Assembly (NCBI RefSeq): GCF_000237325.1
Contig: NC_017542.1
Location: 3,196,501-3,260,500, forward strand
Direction: 5' to 3'
Source: Paenibacillus polymyxa M1
GTDB taxonomy: Bacteria; Bacillota; Bacilli; Paenibacillales; Paenibacillaceae
DNA length: 64,000 bases
Shown: piece after piece, positions 23,620-33,243 of the stretch
Layout of the letters: the number at the start of each line of letters is the position of its first letter
How positions within the stretch are numbered: the stretch's first letter is position 1
Notes under the pieces: model-generated
Database searches by the model: none
Told to the model about the DNA's origin: nothing
Seen by the model: only the letters and a program-made list of their open reading frames with translations
Translations under genes and position numbers: made by a program

Positions 23620-24174
23620 CTATTCTACTTGATACTCATTTGCGATACGGAAATTCCGTATGTCGTTATTACCGATGTTAGTCAGGACGATAATAGGACT
23701 GGCTCTTTCATCTCCTGTAGAAATGACCGACACTGTTTGTGGCGATTGAGTAATGATAACTTCTTTGATATTCTCATCGCTTTCTGGAAACGGATGCTCA
23801 CCCATCTTAATCGGGATAGTCAGTTCTCCATCCCAAAGTATTTTTTCGATATCTAATGTTCCAGCATAGCGCCCGATATATCGCCTTCCTGGTAAGTCTG
23901 AAAACGTAAATACAATATCCCCTTTTTTGGCATTAAAAAGAGCCGCCACTTGGGCGACTCTCCTATGGTAATCAAGGGTAGTATCATCAGCCATTAGGAC
24001 GCATTCGAGATTGATTAACCGCGCTCCATACGTGCTGCCAAAATCCAACTCTCCATCCCTCTCAGCTATCTCAAGGCTATGGTCTTTTGTTGGTGGTAAC
24101 ACAGGTATATTGTGAGTTTTAAGCCCTAATCCAATGGATTTAAAGGATTTCCCATCCACCGTAGCGTCTATCAC
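23620..24174 (-). CDS. Distal tail protein (Dit) with truncated C-terminal domain
   Basis: A 184-residue protein with the Dit N-terminal domain (MIDATVDGKSFKSIGLGL start, DGELDFGSTYGARLINLEC, LPGRRYIGRYAGTL). The C-terminal galectin-like domain starts (SPIIVLTNIGNNDIRNF) but stops after about 20 residues; the missing half appears in the gene at 20902. GTG start overlaps the tape-measure stop (TAGTG), with GGGGAGG ahead. Dit forms the ring at the tail end. Confidence 0.8.
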   Translation of the reverse strand: MIDATVDGKSFKSIGLGLKTHNIPVLPPTKDHSLEIAERDGELDFGSTYGARLINLECVLMADDTTLDYHRRVAQVAALFNAKKGDIVFTFSDLPGRRYIGRYAGTLDIEKILWDGELTIPIKMGEHPFPESDENIKEVIITQSPQTVSVISTGDERASPIIVLTNIGNNDIRNFRIANEYQVE

Positions 24175-27100
24175 TAAGACTTGCCTCCCCTCGTTTGCAA
24201 CCTCCGTACAAAGTTGTCCCTTTCGCTCCAAAACACCTTTGCTGCGGATTCGTCTTCAATATAAGTATCACCTGATTTTATTACGAACTGGTTGCTGATT
24301 TGCTGCGGATTTGAACTGCCCGAAGCCATTGGCATTGAAAAATCAGGCATAGAGAAATTAAGTTTCGGCATCTTAAAATTGATAATTTTCCACAAGTTGC
24401 TCTGTTGTTGACCATTCAAATACATTTCCCCTTCACGGGCAATGACGGGTACCTCTGCTCCCTTCTGGCCTTGAACGATCCCGCCAGAATGGAATTTTTG
24501 AAGTTTCCCTGTATCCTTCTTAATGCCATACTTATTCCGCAGAGCGGCATTTTCCTCGTGCAGTTTGGTCTTCTCAGCAGCACCTGCTGAATACCATTTA
24601 TCAATATTGGAATTATATCGTGCCAGGTCACTGTCTTTTTCAGAGATTGAGGAACCTGTATCAAAGGATGCAGACAATGAGGTGGCATTGATTTCAGCCA
24701 TTTTAGCCTGATAGTCAGCAATAAACTGATCCAACTGACGCAAAATTTCCGCGTTCTTCTCGGTTTCTTTTGAGATTTGAGTATTTTTCAAATCTTCAGC
24801 TTTAGATTCAACGCCGTCTGAATATTCATCGTACTTCTCAGCAAGCCGATCATAATGCTGCTTGGCAGCTTCAATCTGGTCATTGTAATCCTTTTCTCGC
24901 TCAGTCTTCTCATCTTGAAGCTTTTTCTTTTGATCCTCCAAGCCGCGCTTCGCCAGCGTCCGGTTATGTTCCCGTTGCATATCCTCAATGTCTTTTTCAG
25001 TCTGCTTACGTTCGGCAATACCTTCAGGACCGACAGCAGATTGTAACAGGGAAAGACGCACTTGCTTCTCCGCCATAGCACGATCATAGTCCTCGTCTTC
25101 ATTAGCTGTCTGCATCTTGGCTAACAAGTCGTCTATGGCCTTAATTTTAGCGTCCTGAGCCTCAATAAAAGCATCACGTTCCGCCTCAATACGCTTTACT
25201 TCCTCATCCCGAGTCTTTTCGAGTGCTTCCTTTTCCTTCTTAGCAGCTTCGGCAGTAACCTTCTTCTGATCTTCGAGGAGCTGCTTTTTAAGGTCATGGA
25301 CCTGTACATCAATCTCCATTCGCTGTTCTGTTCCTTCTTTATAAAGAGCCTGCATTTTTGTCCATAAATTGAGCTGATCGGAAACAGATACGGCTTCCAT
25401 ACTCTTTTGGTAATTGATTCGTTTTTGGAAGTCGGACAGGAACTCATCTTCCAGAGCTTTACGTTTCTCATAAATCTTCTGCTGCAACTCAAAACTTTGT
25501 TCAGCAGTACGATCCTTTGCCTTACTCATACGCATATAAGCGTCATATTCCATTTTGAGGATAGCAATTTGGGTTTGCCCCGCCATTTCCATTTTGGAAG
25601 TTTCTTTATCAATCCATTTTTCCGAGTTTTGGTATCGAAGCTCGTTATACTTCACGGACAGATCATAAATTTGCTTTTGGATTTCACGCCTATTTGCTGG
25701 TAGCAAGTAAGATTTAGATTGTTCCTTCTTGTAAAAATCCAAGCTGGTTTTTACCATCTCAATTTCTTGTTTGTTGGCCTGCCGCATACGCTCGGTTCTT
25801 CGCTCAAGATTCTCCACGTCTTCCTGAAATCTTGAATCATTCAGTTTCTGAACATCGCGGCTCCATTGCTTCATTGCATCCTTATCTTCCAAAAGGTACT
25901 GCTTATGTCGTTGAGCCAGTCGTTTGTACCCAGCTATTTGCTGGTCTATAGACCATTCATTACGTTCTGCGATGTATTTGAAGTTGTCCATATCATCGCT
26001 GTAGGAATCCTTACGAGCATCCGCAGCTTCTTTAGCAGCTTTTTTAGCCGATTTTTCTGCATCACTTTTTCCTTTTCTTCCTTTTTTCTCTTTGCTTGAT
26101 GAACCGCTAACTCCAAATTTAGGGTCTTTGTATAGCTTCGATAAAGCGTTAATCCGAGTATCAAAGGATTTTGCTTGATTTTCATATTCAGTGTATATTT
26201 CATCAAGCTTTTTTTTGTTATCCAGTTTTTTCTTATCAACATCAAGTTGATTCTTAAAAGGAGCGTTTAAAACTGATCTAATGCCAGTCATGCTATTAAG
26301 TTCAGTTTGTCTTTTCGCAACCTCCAAGGAACTCTGAGCCATTACACCATTGAGAGCAGCTTTTAATTGAGCTAAATTTCTAATAGCTTCTGCTTCAATG
26401 CTATAAGCTTTTAAACGTTCATCAGTAGACACTTTTGTGTTGAATGCTGAAGCTTTCTCGGATTTCAAATCGTCGATTGCTTTCTGAATTTTTGCTTTTC
26501 GGAGAACTTCCACAGCGTCTTTTTCAAATTTCCATCCATCACTTGTCTTATATATTTCTGCTGCCAGTTGAGGATATTTTAGTATTAGGTCCGTGGCAGC
26601 AGCGGCGTTGAGAGACTGTCCTTTTGAAAGGTCGCTCAAGAGATTATTCATCTCAGATACAGCAGTGCCATTTCCTTGAATTTGCTCCCTTAAATCTGCT
26701 AATGCTTCCGCTTGAGCTTTGGCACTTTCAGCTGCTGTACCCGACTTACCTGCGAATTGATCAACCGCATCAACTGCAACTTGGCCAAGCTGCACTGCGA
26801 CTTCAGCGGCAGAGGCGGAAAGTTTATGGTTCTCCTTCTCTAAGCCATTTACTTCGTCTTGGAGAAGCTGAACGGAGTTAGAAGCTTCGTCCAAACTCTT
26901 TCCGGTAAAAACGTTTTTAAAGAACTCTCCCATTTGTGAAGCTAAGCTGTCTTTAACTTTAAGGAGTTTCTCTTTTGTTTGCTCTAGCTCTTCGGTATTC
27001 TTTTTCAGCTGATTGTTAATCTCGCTTTGTTGATCAGTAAGCATATTCTTTCGTGCTTCATTTTGCTTTGCTATCAGTGTGTTCAAAGCATCAACCTGTA

Positions 27101-29579
27101 TTCGTACAGCCTTTTCACTAAAGTTGGCGGATTCAAGCTGTTTAGCCCCATCCTTACCTACTGTTATAATTAATGCTTTTGTGACCTCTTCCAGTTGTTT
27201 CTTTATTTGAGTTTGTCTTTCAATAGAGGTACCGCTAATTTTAAGTGAATCAGAAAGCGATTTATGAGCATTAACGAGTTTGGGAAGTAAGTCGATTTGT
27301 CGTTGATACTGACTTATCATTTGTTGAGCAGCCGAATCAGCATCTTTCAAGTTTTGTGCTCTTTCACGCGCTGCTTTTTCTTCTTTTCCACTTTCCCAAA
27401 TGACAAGAGCAATTGCCCCAGCCAGCAAAGTCAAACCTGCTGTAGCAGCAGCCATCGTTACAGTGGATAACGCTTGCGCCCTAGTCATAGCTGTAGTTGC
27501 AATTGTTGCCTCTGCTGTTGCAGCAGTAGATGCCTGAGTTGCTGCGCTACGTTGGATGGTAGACAATGTTGCTCCTTGAGAAGAAACAATATTCACTTCA
27601 TTGGCTGTAGTGTTTGCAGCAACAGCCACCGTTTCTGCAACCTTAGCTGTTGTAAGTACTTTCACAGCAGCTACTACATTCATAATTGGCCCGCTGAGGG
27701 CTTTATAAGCTAGAAGTAAACCCCCAATAGCTGCTGTACCCTCAAACACACCAGATGGTACTTTGGTAAGGCCAATAAGCAGTTGGTCAATCGCGTCCAA
27801 GACGTTCTTGATCATTCTTCTTAGCCCGTCGTCGCCCGCATTGTTAAATATCTCAAGCAAAGATGCCTTGGTTTGTGCTGCTTTACGCTGAATAGTATCC
27901 ATTTGAACTTTCAGGTATTCCATTGTCGATCCGGTTGAGCCTATAGAGGCTGCTGTACCAAGTAAAATATCCCCGGCATTAAGGGAAGCTGCCAATTTTG
28001 CATACTGATACACGCCCCGAGAGATATCTGCATATGACTTTGTAAGGTCATAGTTTTTGTCGATTACTTTAGTAGAAAGATCCAACAAGATATCTTCTGC
28101 TTTTCTCCATTGCTCTGATCCATTAACAACTTCCTTGGTTGCAACGCCCAAGCGTTCAATTTCTCCCACAGCTTTGTCGGTACGAATTGTACCCAATACT
28201 GTTTTCCACATGTTACCGAGATTTTCACCAGAGAGCGCTGTGTTACGTACACCGGCTGAAATAAGACCGTTCATGAAGTCGAAACTTACGCCTGTTTCAG
28301 CAGCAATCTTACCTGTACGCTCGAAGGCTGCTCCCAAGTCTTTAGCTGGTGCCATCGTATCATGGGCAACCTTGGACCAAGAATCCAGAACGCGCCCACC
28401 CAGCACCATAGCGTCATTACTGTTCTTGATTTGCACGCCATACTGAGCAAATGTAGACTCCATTGATTTTGTCGCATCTTCCAAGGATACAAGGTCAACG
28501 GTACTGAGCATCGTTGACTTACGTACCATCTCCTGAACAACACCTGCATCCTTATACATCCGTCCCCATAAACGAGCAGACTCGGTGACGTCCATAATCT
28601 CACTTCCCAGGTCATGGGCCGTGCGAATGAATTTGGTCGTCTGGTCATGTAACTTTTCAGTGTTCATGACCATTTCTTTCGTGCCTTCGTTATACTCTAA
28701 AAAGTAATGCTCGTTTGTTTGGATATACCCTGCCATATTGGATTCAATATCGACTAATCCCTCTTTAAGGACTTCCTGTGTTTTATGCAGAGCTGCATAT
28801 GCTGTATTAAATACAAGGGCATGGGTAGCCATATCACCTACTCGGCTAATCCAGTTAGGAGTTGTATTAAAAGTCTGCTTCATTTGCGCTTCGGTTTGGC
28901 TTAAAGAGCGCCGGATCTTCTGTTCTTCCTGAAGTACTTTCTCACGGACTTGTGCCTCTTTTTGCTCCCTGGCACGTAATGCATTCACCCAAAACTTTTC
29001 GTAGTCTTGTGCGTTCTTACGTGCCTGCTGTGCTTCTTTCTCTGCCAGTTGAGATATCTTCATCCGTATGGACTGTTCTTCCATTAAGACACGTTCACGT
29101 GTCCTGTCGTCAGTCCCAGCCCCTGAGACCTTTGCCGATCTCTGACCCGTCAATGAAGCTTTATTCTGCAAAGCCTCCATACGCTTCAGGTGTTCACGTT
29201 CCTGCTGTTCAATTGCATCCTCACGCTTTTTTACAATGGCCTGTTGTGCCCTTAGCTTCTCATCTGTAATTTTGTTAGCTTGGTCTAGTTGGTTCTTTCG
29301 TGCAGCATTTAATTCTGCCTGTGCAGTGCGTTGCTTAACAAGAGCTTCGGATTCAGCAAGGATCTTCTTCCGTCTGTCATCTGCTGAAAGAGCAAACTTG
29401 TCTGCGCTACTGGCAAGAGATTTGAAATTCTTCTCACTTAGTCCGAGTTCCGAATTTAAAACCTTAAAAGATTCAGCATTCGCCCTTGCTCCGTTGTCGA
29501 TCACCTTGAAAGCGGGTAGTATCTTGGTTGTATCCAAGTTTATCCGCGCACCTACTACATCTTTACTTAAGTCCGCCAA
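24174..29579 (-). CDS. Tail tape measure protein
   Basis: A protein of about 1800 residues, the longest gene in the phage. It has long coiled coils at both ends, a tape-measure core domain (about 300-560; TKFIRTAHDLGSEIMDVTES, VKIKNS region) and a hydrophobic stretch (about 720-740, LLAGAIALVIW) likely for membrane insertion. It sets tail length and helps eject DNA. Start is probably TTG at 29579 after GAGAGGTG; a GTG three codons upstream is possible. A dispersed palindrome lies just upstream. Confidence 0.92.
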   Translation of the reverse strand: MADLSKDVVGARINLDTTKILPAFKVIDNGARANAESFKVLNSELGLSEKNFKSLASSADKFALSADDRRKKILAESEALVKQRTAQAELNAARKNQLDQANKITDEKLRAQQAIVKKREDAIEQQEREHLKRMEALQNKASLTGQRSAKVSGAGTDDRTRERVLMEEQSIRMKISQLAEKEAQQARKNAQDYEKFWVNALRAREQKEAQVREKVLQEEQKIRRSLSQTEAQMKQTFNTTPNWISRVGDMATHALVFNTAYAALHKTQEVLKEGLVDIESNMAGYIQTNEHYFLEYNEGTKEMVMNTEKLHDQTTKFIRTAHDLGSEIMDVTESARLWGRMYKDAGVVQEMVRKSTMLSTVDLVSLEDATKSMESTFAQYGVQIKNSNDAMVLGGRVLDSWSKVAHDTMAPAKDLGAAFERTGKIAAETGVSFDFMNGLISAGVRNTALSGENLGNMWKTVLGTIRTDKAVGEIERLGVATKEVVNGSEQWRKAEDILLDLSTKVIDKNYDLTKSYADISRGVYQYAKLAASLNAGDILLGTAASIGSTGSTMEYLKVQMDTIQRKAAQTKASLLEIFNNAGDDGLRRMIKNVLDAIDQLLIGLTKVPSGVFEGTAAIGGLLLAYKALSGPIMNVVAAVKVLTTAKVAETVAVAANTTANEVNIVSSQGATLSTIQRSAATQASTAATAEATIATTAMTRAQALSTVTMAAATAGLTLLAGAIALVIWESGKEEKAARERAQNLKDADSAAQQMISQYQRQIDLLPKLVNAHKSLSDSLKISGTSIERQTQIKKQLEEVTKALIITVGKDGAKQLESANFSEKAVRIQVDALNTLIAKQNEARKNMLTDQQSEINNQLKKNTEELEQTKEKLLKVKDSLASQMGEFFKNVFTGKSLDEASNSVQLLQDEVNGLEKENHKLSASAAEVAVQLGQVAVDAVDQFAGKSGTAAESAKAQAEALADLREQIQGNGTAVSEMNNLLSDLSKGQSLNAAAATDLILKYPQLAAEIYKTSDGWKFEKDAVEVLRKAKIQKAIDDLKSEKASAFNTKVSTDERLKAYSIEAEAIRNLAQLKAALNGVMAQSSLEVAKRQTELNSMTGIRSVLNAPFKNQLDVDKKKLDNKKKLDEIYTEYENQAKSFDTRINALSKLYKDPKFGVSGSSSKEKKGRKGKSDAEKSAKKAAKEAADARKDSYSDDMDNFKYIAERNEWSIDQQIAGYKRLAQRHKQYLLEDKDAMKQWSRDVQKLNDSRFQEDVENLERRTERMRQANKQEIEMVKTSLDFYKKEQSKSYLLPANRREIQKQIYDLSVKYNELRYQNSEKWIDKETSKMEMAGQTQIAILKMEYDAYMRMSKAKDRTAEQSFELQQKIYEKRKALEDEFLSDFQKRINYQKSMEAVSVSDQLNLWTKMQALYKEGTEQRMEIDVQVHDLKKQLLEDQKKVTAEAAKKEKEALEKTRDEEVKRIEAERDAFIEAQDAKIKAIDDLLAKMQTANEDEDYDRAMAEKQVRLSLLQSAVGPEGIAERKQTEKDIEDMQREHNRTLAKRGLEDQKKKLQDEKTEREKDYNDQIEAAKQHYDRLAEKYDEYSDGVESKAEDLKNTQISKETEKNAEILRQLDQFIADYQAKMAEINATSLSASFDTGSSISEKDSDLARYNSNIDKWYSAGAAEKTKLHEENAALRNKYGIKKDTGKLQKFHSGGIVQGQKGAEVPVIAREGEMYLNGQQQSNLWKIINFKMPKLNFSMPDFSMPMASGSSNPQQISNQFVIKSGDTYIEDESAAKVFWSERDNFVRRLQTRGGKS

Positions 29580-29600
29580 TTCGCTCACCTCTCATAGGGT

Positions 29601-29618
29601 TCAGGAAACTTTTCCTGC
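29601..29618. repeat. Dispersed palindrome, copy 3
   Basis: TCAGGAAACTTTTCCTGC, upstream of the tape-measure start. A T-rich hairpin with AGGCATCC/GGATGCCT (about 29634-29665) follows, likely a terminator or attenuator. Confidence 0.6.
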
Positions 29619-29668
29619 CCTGAATACAGAAAAAGAGGCATCCTGCATGATTGCGGATGCCTCTTAAT

Positions 29669-30296
29669 TTACTTGGCGAAGAAACCAAGATCAGATAATG
29701 TCTTAACCTTCTTTGGCTTTTTGTTTTCAACATTGCCACCGTGAAGAATGATTTCAAATTCCCGGTTTCTGTTCTTAGCCTTCATGAGCGCTCTAATTTT
29801 TGGAATAGTCATATTAGGCCACTCCGAATCAGAAATACCATTGCTCACACATAAAGCCCAAAGTTCTAACCAGTCCGTTTCATGCTCATCCTCGACAGGG
29901 TTAGACTCCTCCTGTTCATCTTCCTCATCTGACTCTTCATCTGGAGGAAACGACTCAGAATAGAAATCGGTCTAACAAATCATCCAGTACTGCAATACCG
30001 TCCTGGTCAATCAGTTCGTACTCTTTTTCCGTTATTTCCTCAACCAGCACGAGATTAAACACCTTTTTGTACATTTCCTCCACTTTAGGCCAGTCAACTG
30101 CTTCCCGGTCTTCGGTAGCCTCCCATTTTTTCCGGCCTATCGAAAAGGAAAACTTGTGTACTACACCATCCATTTCTTCACGAACCTGACGGATCAATGC
30201 AATAGTCCCGATCTTCACATGCTTTTTGATGCCCTCTGCCAACCGAATTTCTGAACCTATATTAAGAGTTTTATCCAACTGTTTGTCTGTACTCAT
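29669..30296 (-). CDS. Tail assembly chaperone fusion (gpG-T type) by +1 frameshift
   Basis: After the zero-frame gene (29955-30296) the +1 frame continues without stop from 29971 to a TAA at 29669-29671, encoding an acidic linker (PPDEESDEEDEQEES) and a C-terminal domain (TDWLELWALCVSNG, ending TLSDLGFFAK). The two frames are both open only between 29971 and 29955, where the minus strand reads CGA TTT CTA; TTT-C is a likely +1 slip site. Frameshifted G/T chaperones load the tape measure in most long-tailed phages. The slip site is inference. Confidence 0.75.
29955..30296 (-). CDS. Tail assembly chaperone, short form
   Basis: A 113-residue, mainly helical protein (MSTDKQLDKTLNIGSEIRL, ending LDDLLDRFLF) between major tail protein and tape measure, the fixed place of gpG-type chaperones. 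GAGGAGG precedes the ATG. It ends at TGA 29955-29957 unless the ribosome shifts into the T frame. Confidence 0.8.
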   Translation of the reverse strand: MSTDKQLDKTLNIGSEIRLAEGIKKHVKIGTIALIRQVREEMDGVVHKFSFSIGRKKWEATEDREAVDWPKVEEMYKKVFNLVLVEEITEKEYELIDQDGIAVLDDLLDRFLF

Positions 30297-30319
30297 TAAA
30301 TTTCCTCCTCAATGTATGT

Positions 30320-30346
30320 AACCCCCTATCGCTCTGGTAGGGGGTT
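30320..30346. other. Stem-loop between tail tube and chaperone genes
   Basis: AACCCCCTA and TAGGGGGTT form a 9-bp perfect stem, with no T-run on the minus strand. It may lower transcription or protect the abundant tail-tube mRNA. Confidence 0.5.
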
Positions 30347-30360
30347 GGGTTAGTGATTAA

Positions 30361-31149
30361 TTAGATACCGAAAATGATTTCCACTGCATATCCGTTAGGG
30401 TTTTCCGGCGTGATATCCGGTTCCATAATCTCCAGCGCCAATGTATTAGTGGTTGGCTTTTTTCGTTCTTGGGACACGTCCAATGTCCCACCCCCGAGAG
30501 CCTTCCAAATAGTGAGCTGGCAGGGGACTTCTTTACCGTTCCGATCATCGGTTAATGAAAAACGATGCACCAGTTTAAATGGTTTCGGACGGCGTTTACC
30601 ACTTAAACTGCTTCTTGTGGCATTCTCTTTTGACCATTTGAACGTAACAGTGATTAACTTCCCTTCGTTTGCAACATCAGATGTAATTTTCCCATCAGCT
30701 GTAATTACGTACTGTTCTGCTGTTGGAGTAGACGCAACACGAGTCAGTTCAGTAAGTTCTCCTGTGTCAGTGTCTTTTAAGTAAACACGGTCACTCTTAT
30801 CTACAAAGGTTCCGTTAAACTTCGTTGGAGCCTTTAATTTATAGCCATCAGTAGCGGTCAAAAATCCTTGCTCTACCTCATCAAATTGAACTGTGCCTTT
30901 TTCTGATTCAGCCCCTTGAGACAACTCAGCCAAAATATCAGAGTAACGAGGAACTTCCATCGAGGCCTTATCCCCTAAATCCTTAGCAGTATAGTGGAAT
31001 GCATATCCACTATCGCCGCCCATTACTTTGTCCCAATCAAACTGCAATTGCAAAGTTACTTTTGTGATTTTATCATCAAGAAACTTTAGCCTTCCGCCTT
31101 CTTCATAAACCTGCGCTGACCCCACACCATCAAATACTAAAGGTTGCAT
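30361..31149 (-). CDS. Major tail tube protein
   Basis: A 262-residue beta-rich protein. Its location ahead of the chaperone pair, its size and segments such as KVTLQLQFDWDKVM and a C-terminal TLALEIMEPDITPEN fit the tail-tube family. A middle segment (VKLKDTDTGEL region) may be an inserted Ig-like decoration. AAGGAGGATG precedes the start. It polymerises into the tail tube. Confidence 0.8.
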   Translation of the reverse strand: MQPLVFDGVGSAQVYEEGGRLKFLDDKITKVTLQLQFDWDKVMGGDSGYAFHYTAKDLGDKASMEVPRYSDILAELSQGAESEKGTVQFDEVEQGFLTATDGYKLKAPTKFNGTFVDKSDRVYLKDTDTGELTELTRVASTPTAEQYVITADGKITSDVANEGKLITVTFKWSKENATRSSLSGKRRPKPFKLVHRFSLTDDRNGKEVPCQLTIWKALGGGTLDVSQERKKPTTNTLALEIMEPDITPENPNGYAVEIIFGI

Positions 31150-31194
31150 ATAGTTTCATCCTCCTTATATGTGAACATAAAAAAACTGGTCATC

Positions 31195-31641
31195 TTATTT
31201 GACCAGTTCCCATAGACGCTTATCAATTTCTGCAATGCGACTGTACTCTTTGGTTAGCTTGTAACCCTGTTTTGGATTCCAGATTCCCATGATACCCAAT
31301 CCTTTAGCAAGCGCGATTTTTTCAGCAATCAGCGTTTCCCACTCGGTAGGTTCTGGTTTAGGAGGATTAGGTTGAGTCCAATTCAATTCGGCTTCATAAG
31401 TTGTACCAGCAAGAGTAACAACATTAAATTTGTACTTCTTGGTTGCATTTGCTTCACTAAACCATAGAGTTTCCTGATCATCCGGTTCAATTTTAACTCC
31501 ATCTTTTTCAATACTGGATACGCTGGTTTTAGCCAAAGAAACTCGCTTTTGTGCTGAATCCAGCAGCTCATATTCAACGTGGTTAACACCATTGTGATCA
31601 CCGGATCTCCCGGTTGATTTCCATACAGCTGCTTCTGCCAT
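31195..31641 (-). CDS. Tail-region hypothetical protein
   Basis: A 148-residue protein with an N-terminal beta part, a Pro-rich hinge (NPPKPEPTEWE) and a C-terminal helical part. GAGGTGG places the start at the ATG 31641. It lies between the tail-completion and tube genes and is probably a minor tail component. No family recognised. Confidence 0.6.
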   Translation of the reverse strand: MAEAAVWKSTGRSGDHNGVNHVEYELLDSAQKRVSLAKTSVSSIEKDGVKIEPDDQETLWFSEANATKKYKFNVVTLAGTTYEAELNWTQPNPPKPEPTEWETLIAEKIALAKGLGIMGIWNPKQGYKLTKEYSRIAEIDKRLWELVK

Positions 31642-31651
31642 TCTGCCCACC

Positions 31652-32086
31652 TCAATTCATTCTCAAGTAATCAACATCGAAAATTGCTTTATACCCCTTA
31701 ACCCCTTGGATGCCAGTAGCAAAATCTGAGTCATAGGACAGTACACAAAGATAGGACATAAATCCCTGTGCAAACAACCTTTTTTCGTGCAAGGTTTTGA
31801 ATGCTCTTTCAAATAGAAGCTTTGCTTCATATGCTGTCTTACCGTAAAAGTCGATACAGAACTTGCCTTCGAACACCAGTGGATTAGTGGCATATCGTCC
31901 CGGCATGACATATTGGCAGATATGTGGAACTGTATCCTTAGAAACCGTTATCTCAGGCTCCATGCCTTTCGTAAATCGCTTTACGACATCAGCAGAGGAT
32001 GATGAAGGAGTAAGCTTCAGCATGCTCATAAATTCCGAATCTTCTTTCAAAGCATTTTGAACAGCATCAATAAGTTGTAGGCTCAC
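31652..32086 (-). CDS. Tail terminator/completion-like protein
   Basis: A 144-residue alpha/beta protein (IDAVQNALKEDSEFM start, NPLVFEGKFCIDFYGK middle) in the slot of the tail terminator in siphovirus operons. It overlaps the gene upstream by 4 bp. It probably caps the tail tube and joins the head; assignment rests on position and size. Confidence 0.6.
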   Translation of the reverse strand: MSLQLIDAVQNALKEDSEFMSMLKLTPSSSSADVVKRFTKGMEPEITVSKDTVPHICQYVMPGRYATNPLVFEGKFCIDFYGKTAYEAKLLFERAFKTLHEKRLFAQGFMSYLCVLSYDSDFATGIQGVKGYKAIFDVDYLRMN

Positions 32087-32661
32087 TCCCGTACCTCCTT
32101 GAAGTATCTGTGATACGGAAACTCAGTTATTACACGGCTAATGCCATCCAAAATACGTTTCCGGTTAGACTGAATTGCAATACGCAGGAAGTAAGTTGGT
32201 GGTGTGGCCTTAAATGAAGGATCAATATCACCGCGCTCCGCAAGCTCCTCCAAATCTACTCCAGCATATCCTCCACCTGATTCCTTCATGGTACCATCAA
32301 TCGCTCGGTACTTTCCGCGGGAACGACCTACAATGATACGATCACCTTTGGACCTCAGTCGGTTCCATGCTTCACTATTCATGTAGGTTATTAAACCGGG
32401 ATTTTGGCTGCTGTCTGCCATCTTAGAACCTTTACCGAATTGTTCAAGCCACGCCTGCCAGTAATCCGCTGTAATGTCGCCTGAAATCATTTGATTAGCA
32501 AGCACGAACATGTGCATCTCCAAATGGTCCCGAACTGCTGGGTAGTACCGTATGCCGCTTTTGGCTGTCAGCATGACCAGTTTCGTTAACCCAGTAATTT
32601 CAACAGCGAGCTTATTCTCCAGATCCTTCGCCGCTTTCACTGAATCATACCCTGTAATCAT
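32083..32661 (-). CDS. Minor head-tail joining protein
   Basis: A 192-residue protein, helical at the start (AAKDLENKLAVEITGL) with a basic middle (DRIIVGRSRGKYRA) in the place of HK97 gp10-like connectors. It overlaps both neighbours by 4 bp, so translation of this gene cluster is coupled. Confidence 0.6.
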   Translation of the reverse strand: MITGYDSVKAAKDLENKLAVEITGLTKLVMLTAKSGIRYYPAVRDHLEMHMFVLANQMISGDITADYWQAWLEQFGKGSKMADSSQNPGLITYMNSEAWNRLRSKGDRIIVGRSRGKYRAIDGTMKESGGGYAGVDLEELAERGDIDPSFKATPPTYFLRIAIQSNRKRILDGISRVITEFPYHRYFKEVRE

Positions 32662-33233
32662 CGGCGGTCCTCTGAAAGCTGGACATGCAGTAGATTAGGA
32701 TACTTCATCCTATCAACTTCATCTACCTGGTATGTCTTCCCGCCCATAACGATTCGGTCAGGAATAGCAGTAGTTGTCTCCTCTGGTTTCTTTACATCAA
32801 CAGTCGTTTGCATCTGCAAAACAAATACGGTACTCGATAGTAATCCCGGTTCCTGCTGCCGAAGTTGCGCTGTAACATACTGTGCAAAGCAAACAACATC
32901 AGCAGCGACCGATGTAAATTCAGCATCGCCCACCGGATTATCGTTTACGTCATAAGCTTGCTGGTATCTTTGCACCTCTACCACAGCATTTGTTTTAACA
33001 AATGAACAGTAGTTGTCCTGATCTACTGTTTTTCTTAAGGTAAGAACCAAGAATGTGTCCTCAGTCTGCACCAAAGAACCACGATTAATGAGTGATTCGG
33101 GCGAGAATACACCGTTATAGACGTATTCTTTGCCCATTACAGTCGTCGCTTTGGTTTCCCTTGATAGAATCACTACATCTTCGTTTCCATCCACCACACA
33201 CGGCGTATGGCGGTGTGAGAACTCATAGAACAA
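32658..33233 (-). CDS. Head closure-like protein
   Basis: A 191-residue beta-rich protein (RHTPCVVDGNEDVVILSR, FSPESLINRGSL) whose position second after the adaptor matches head-closure proteins (HK97 gp7-like). Ends VQLSEDRR with the TGA overlapping the next ATG. Confidence 0.6.
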   Translation of the reverse strand: MFYEFSHRHTPCVVDGNEDVVILSRETKATTVMGKEYVYNGVFSPESLINRGSLVQTEDTFLVLTLRKTVDQDNYCSFVKTNAVVEVQRYQQAYDVNDNPVGDAEFTSVAADVVCFAQYVTAQLRQQEPGLLSSTVFVLQMQTTVDVKKPEETTTAIPDRIVMGGKTYQVDEVDRMKYPNLLHVQLSEDRR

Positions 33234-33243
33234 CTTGCATCAC

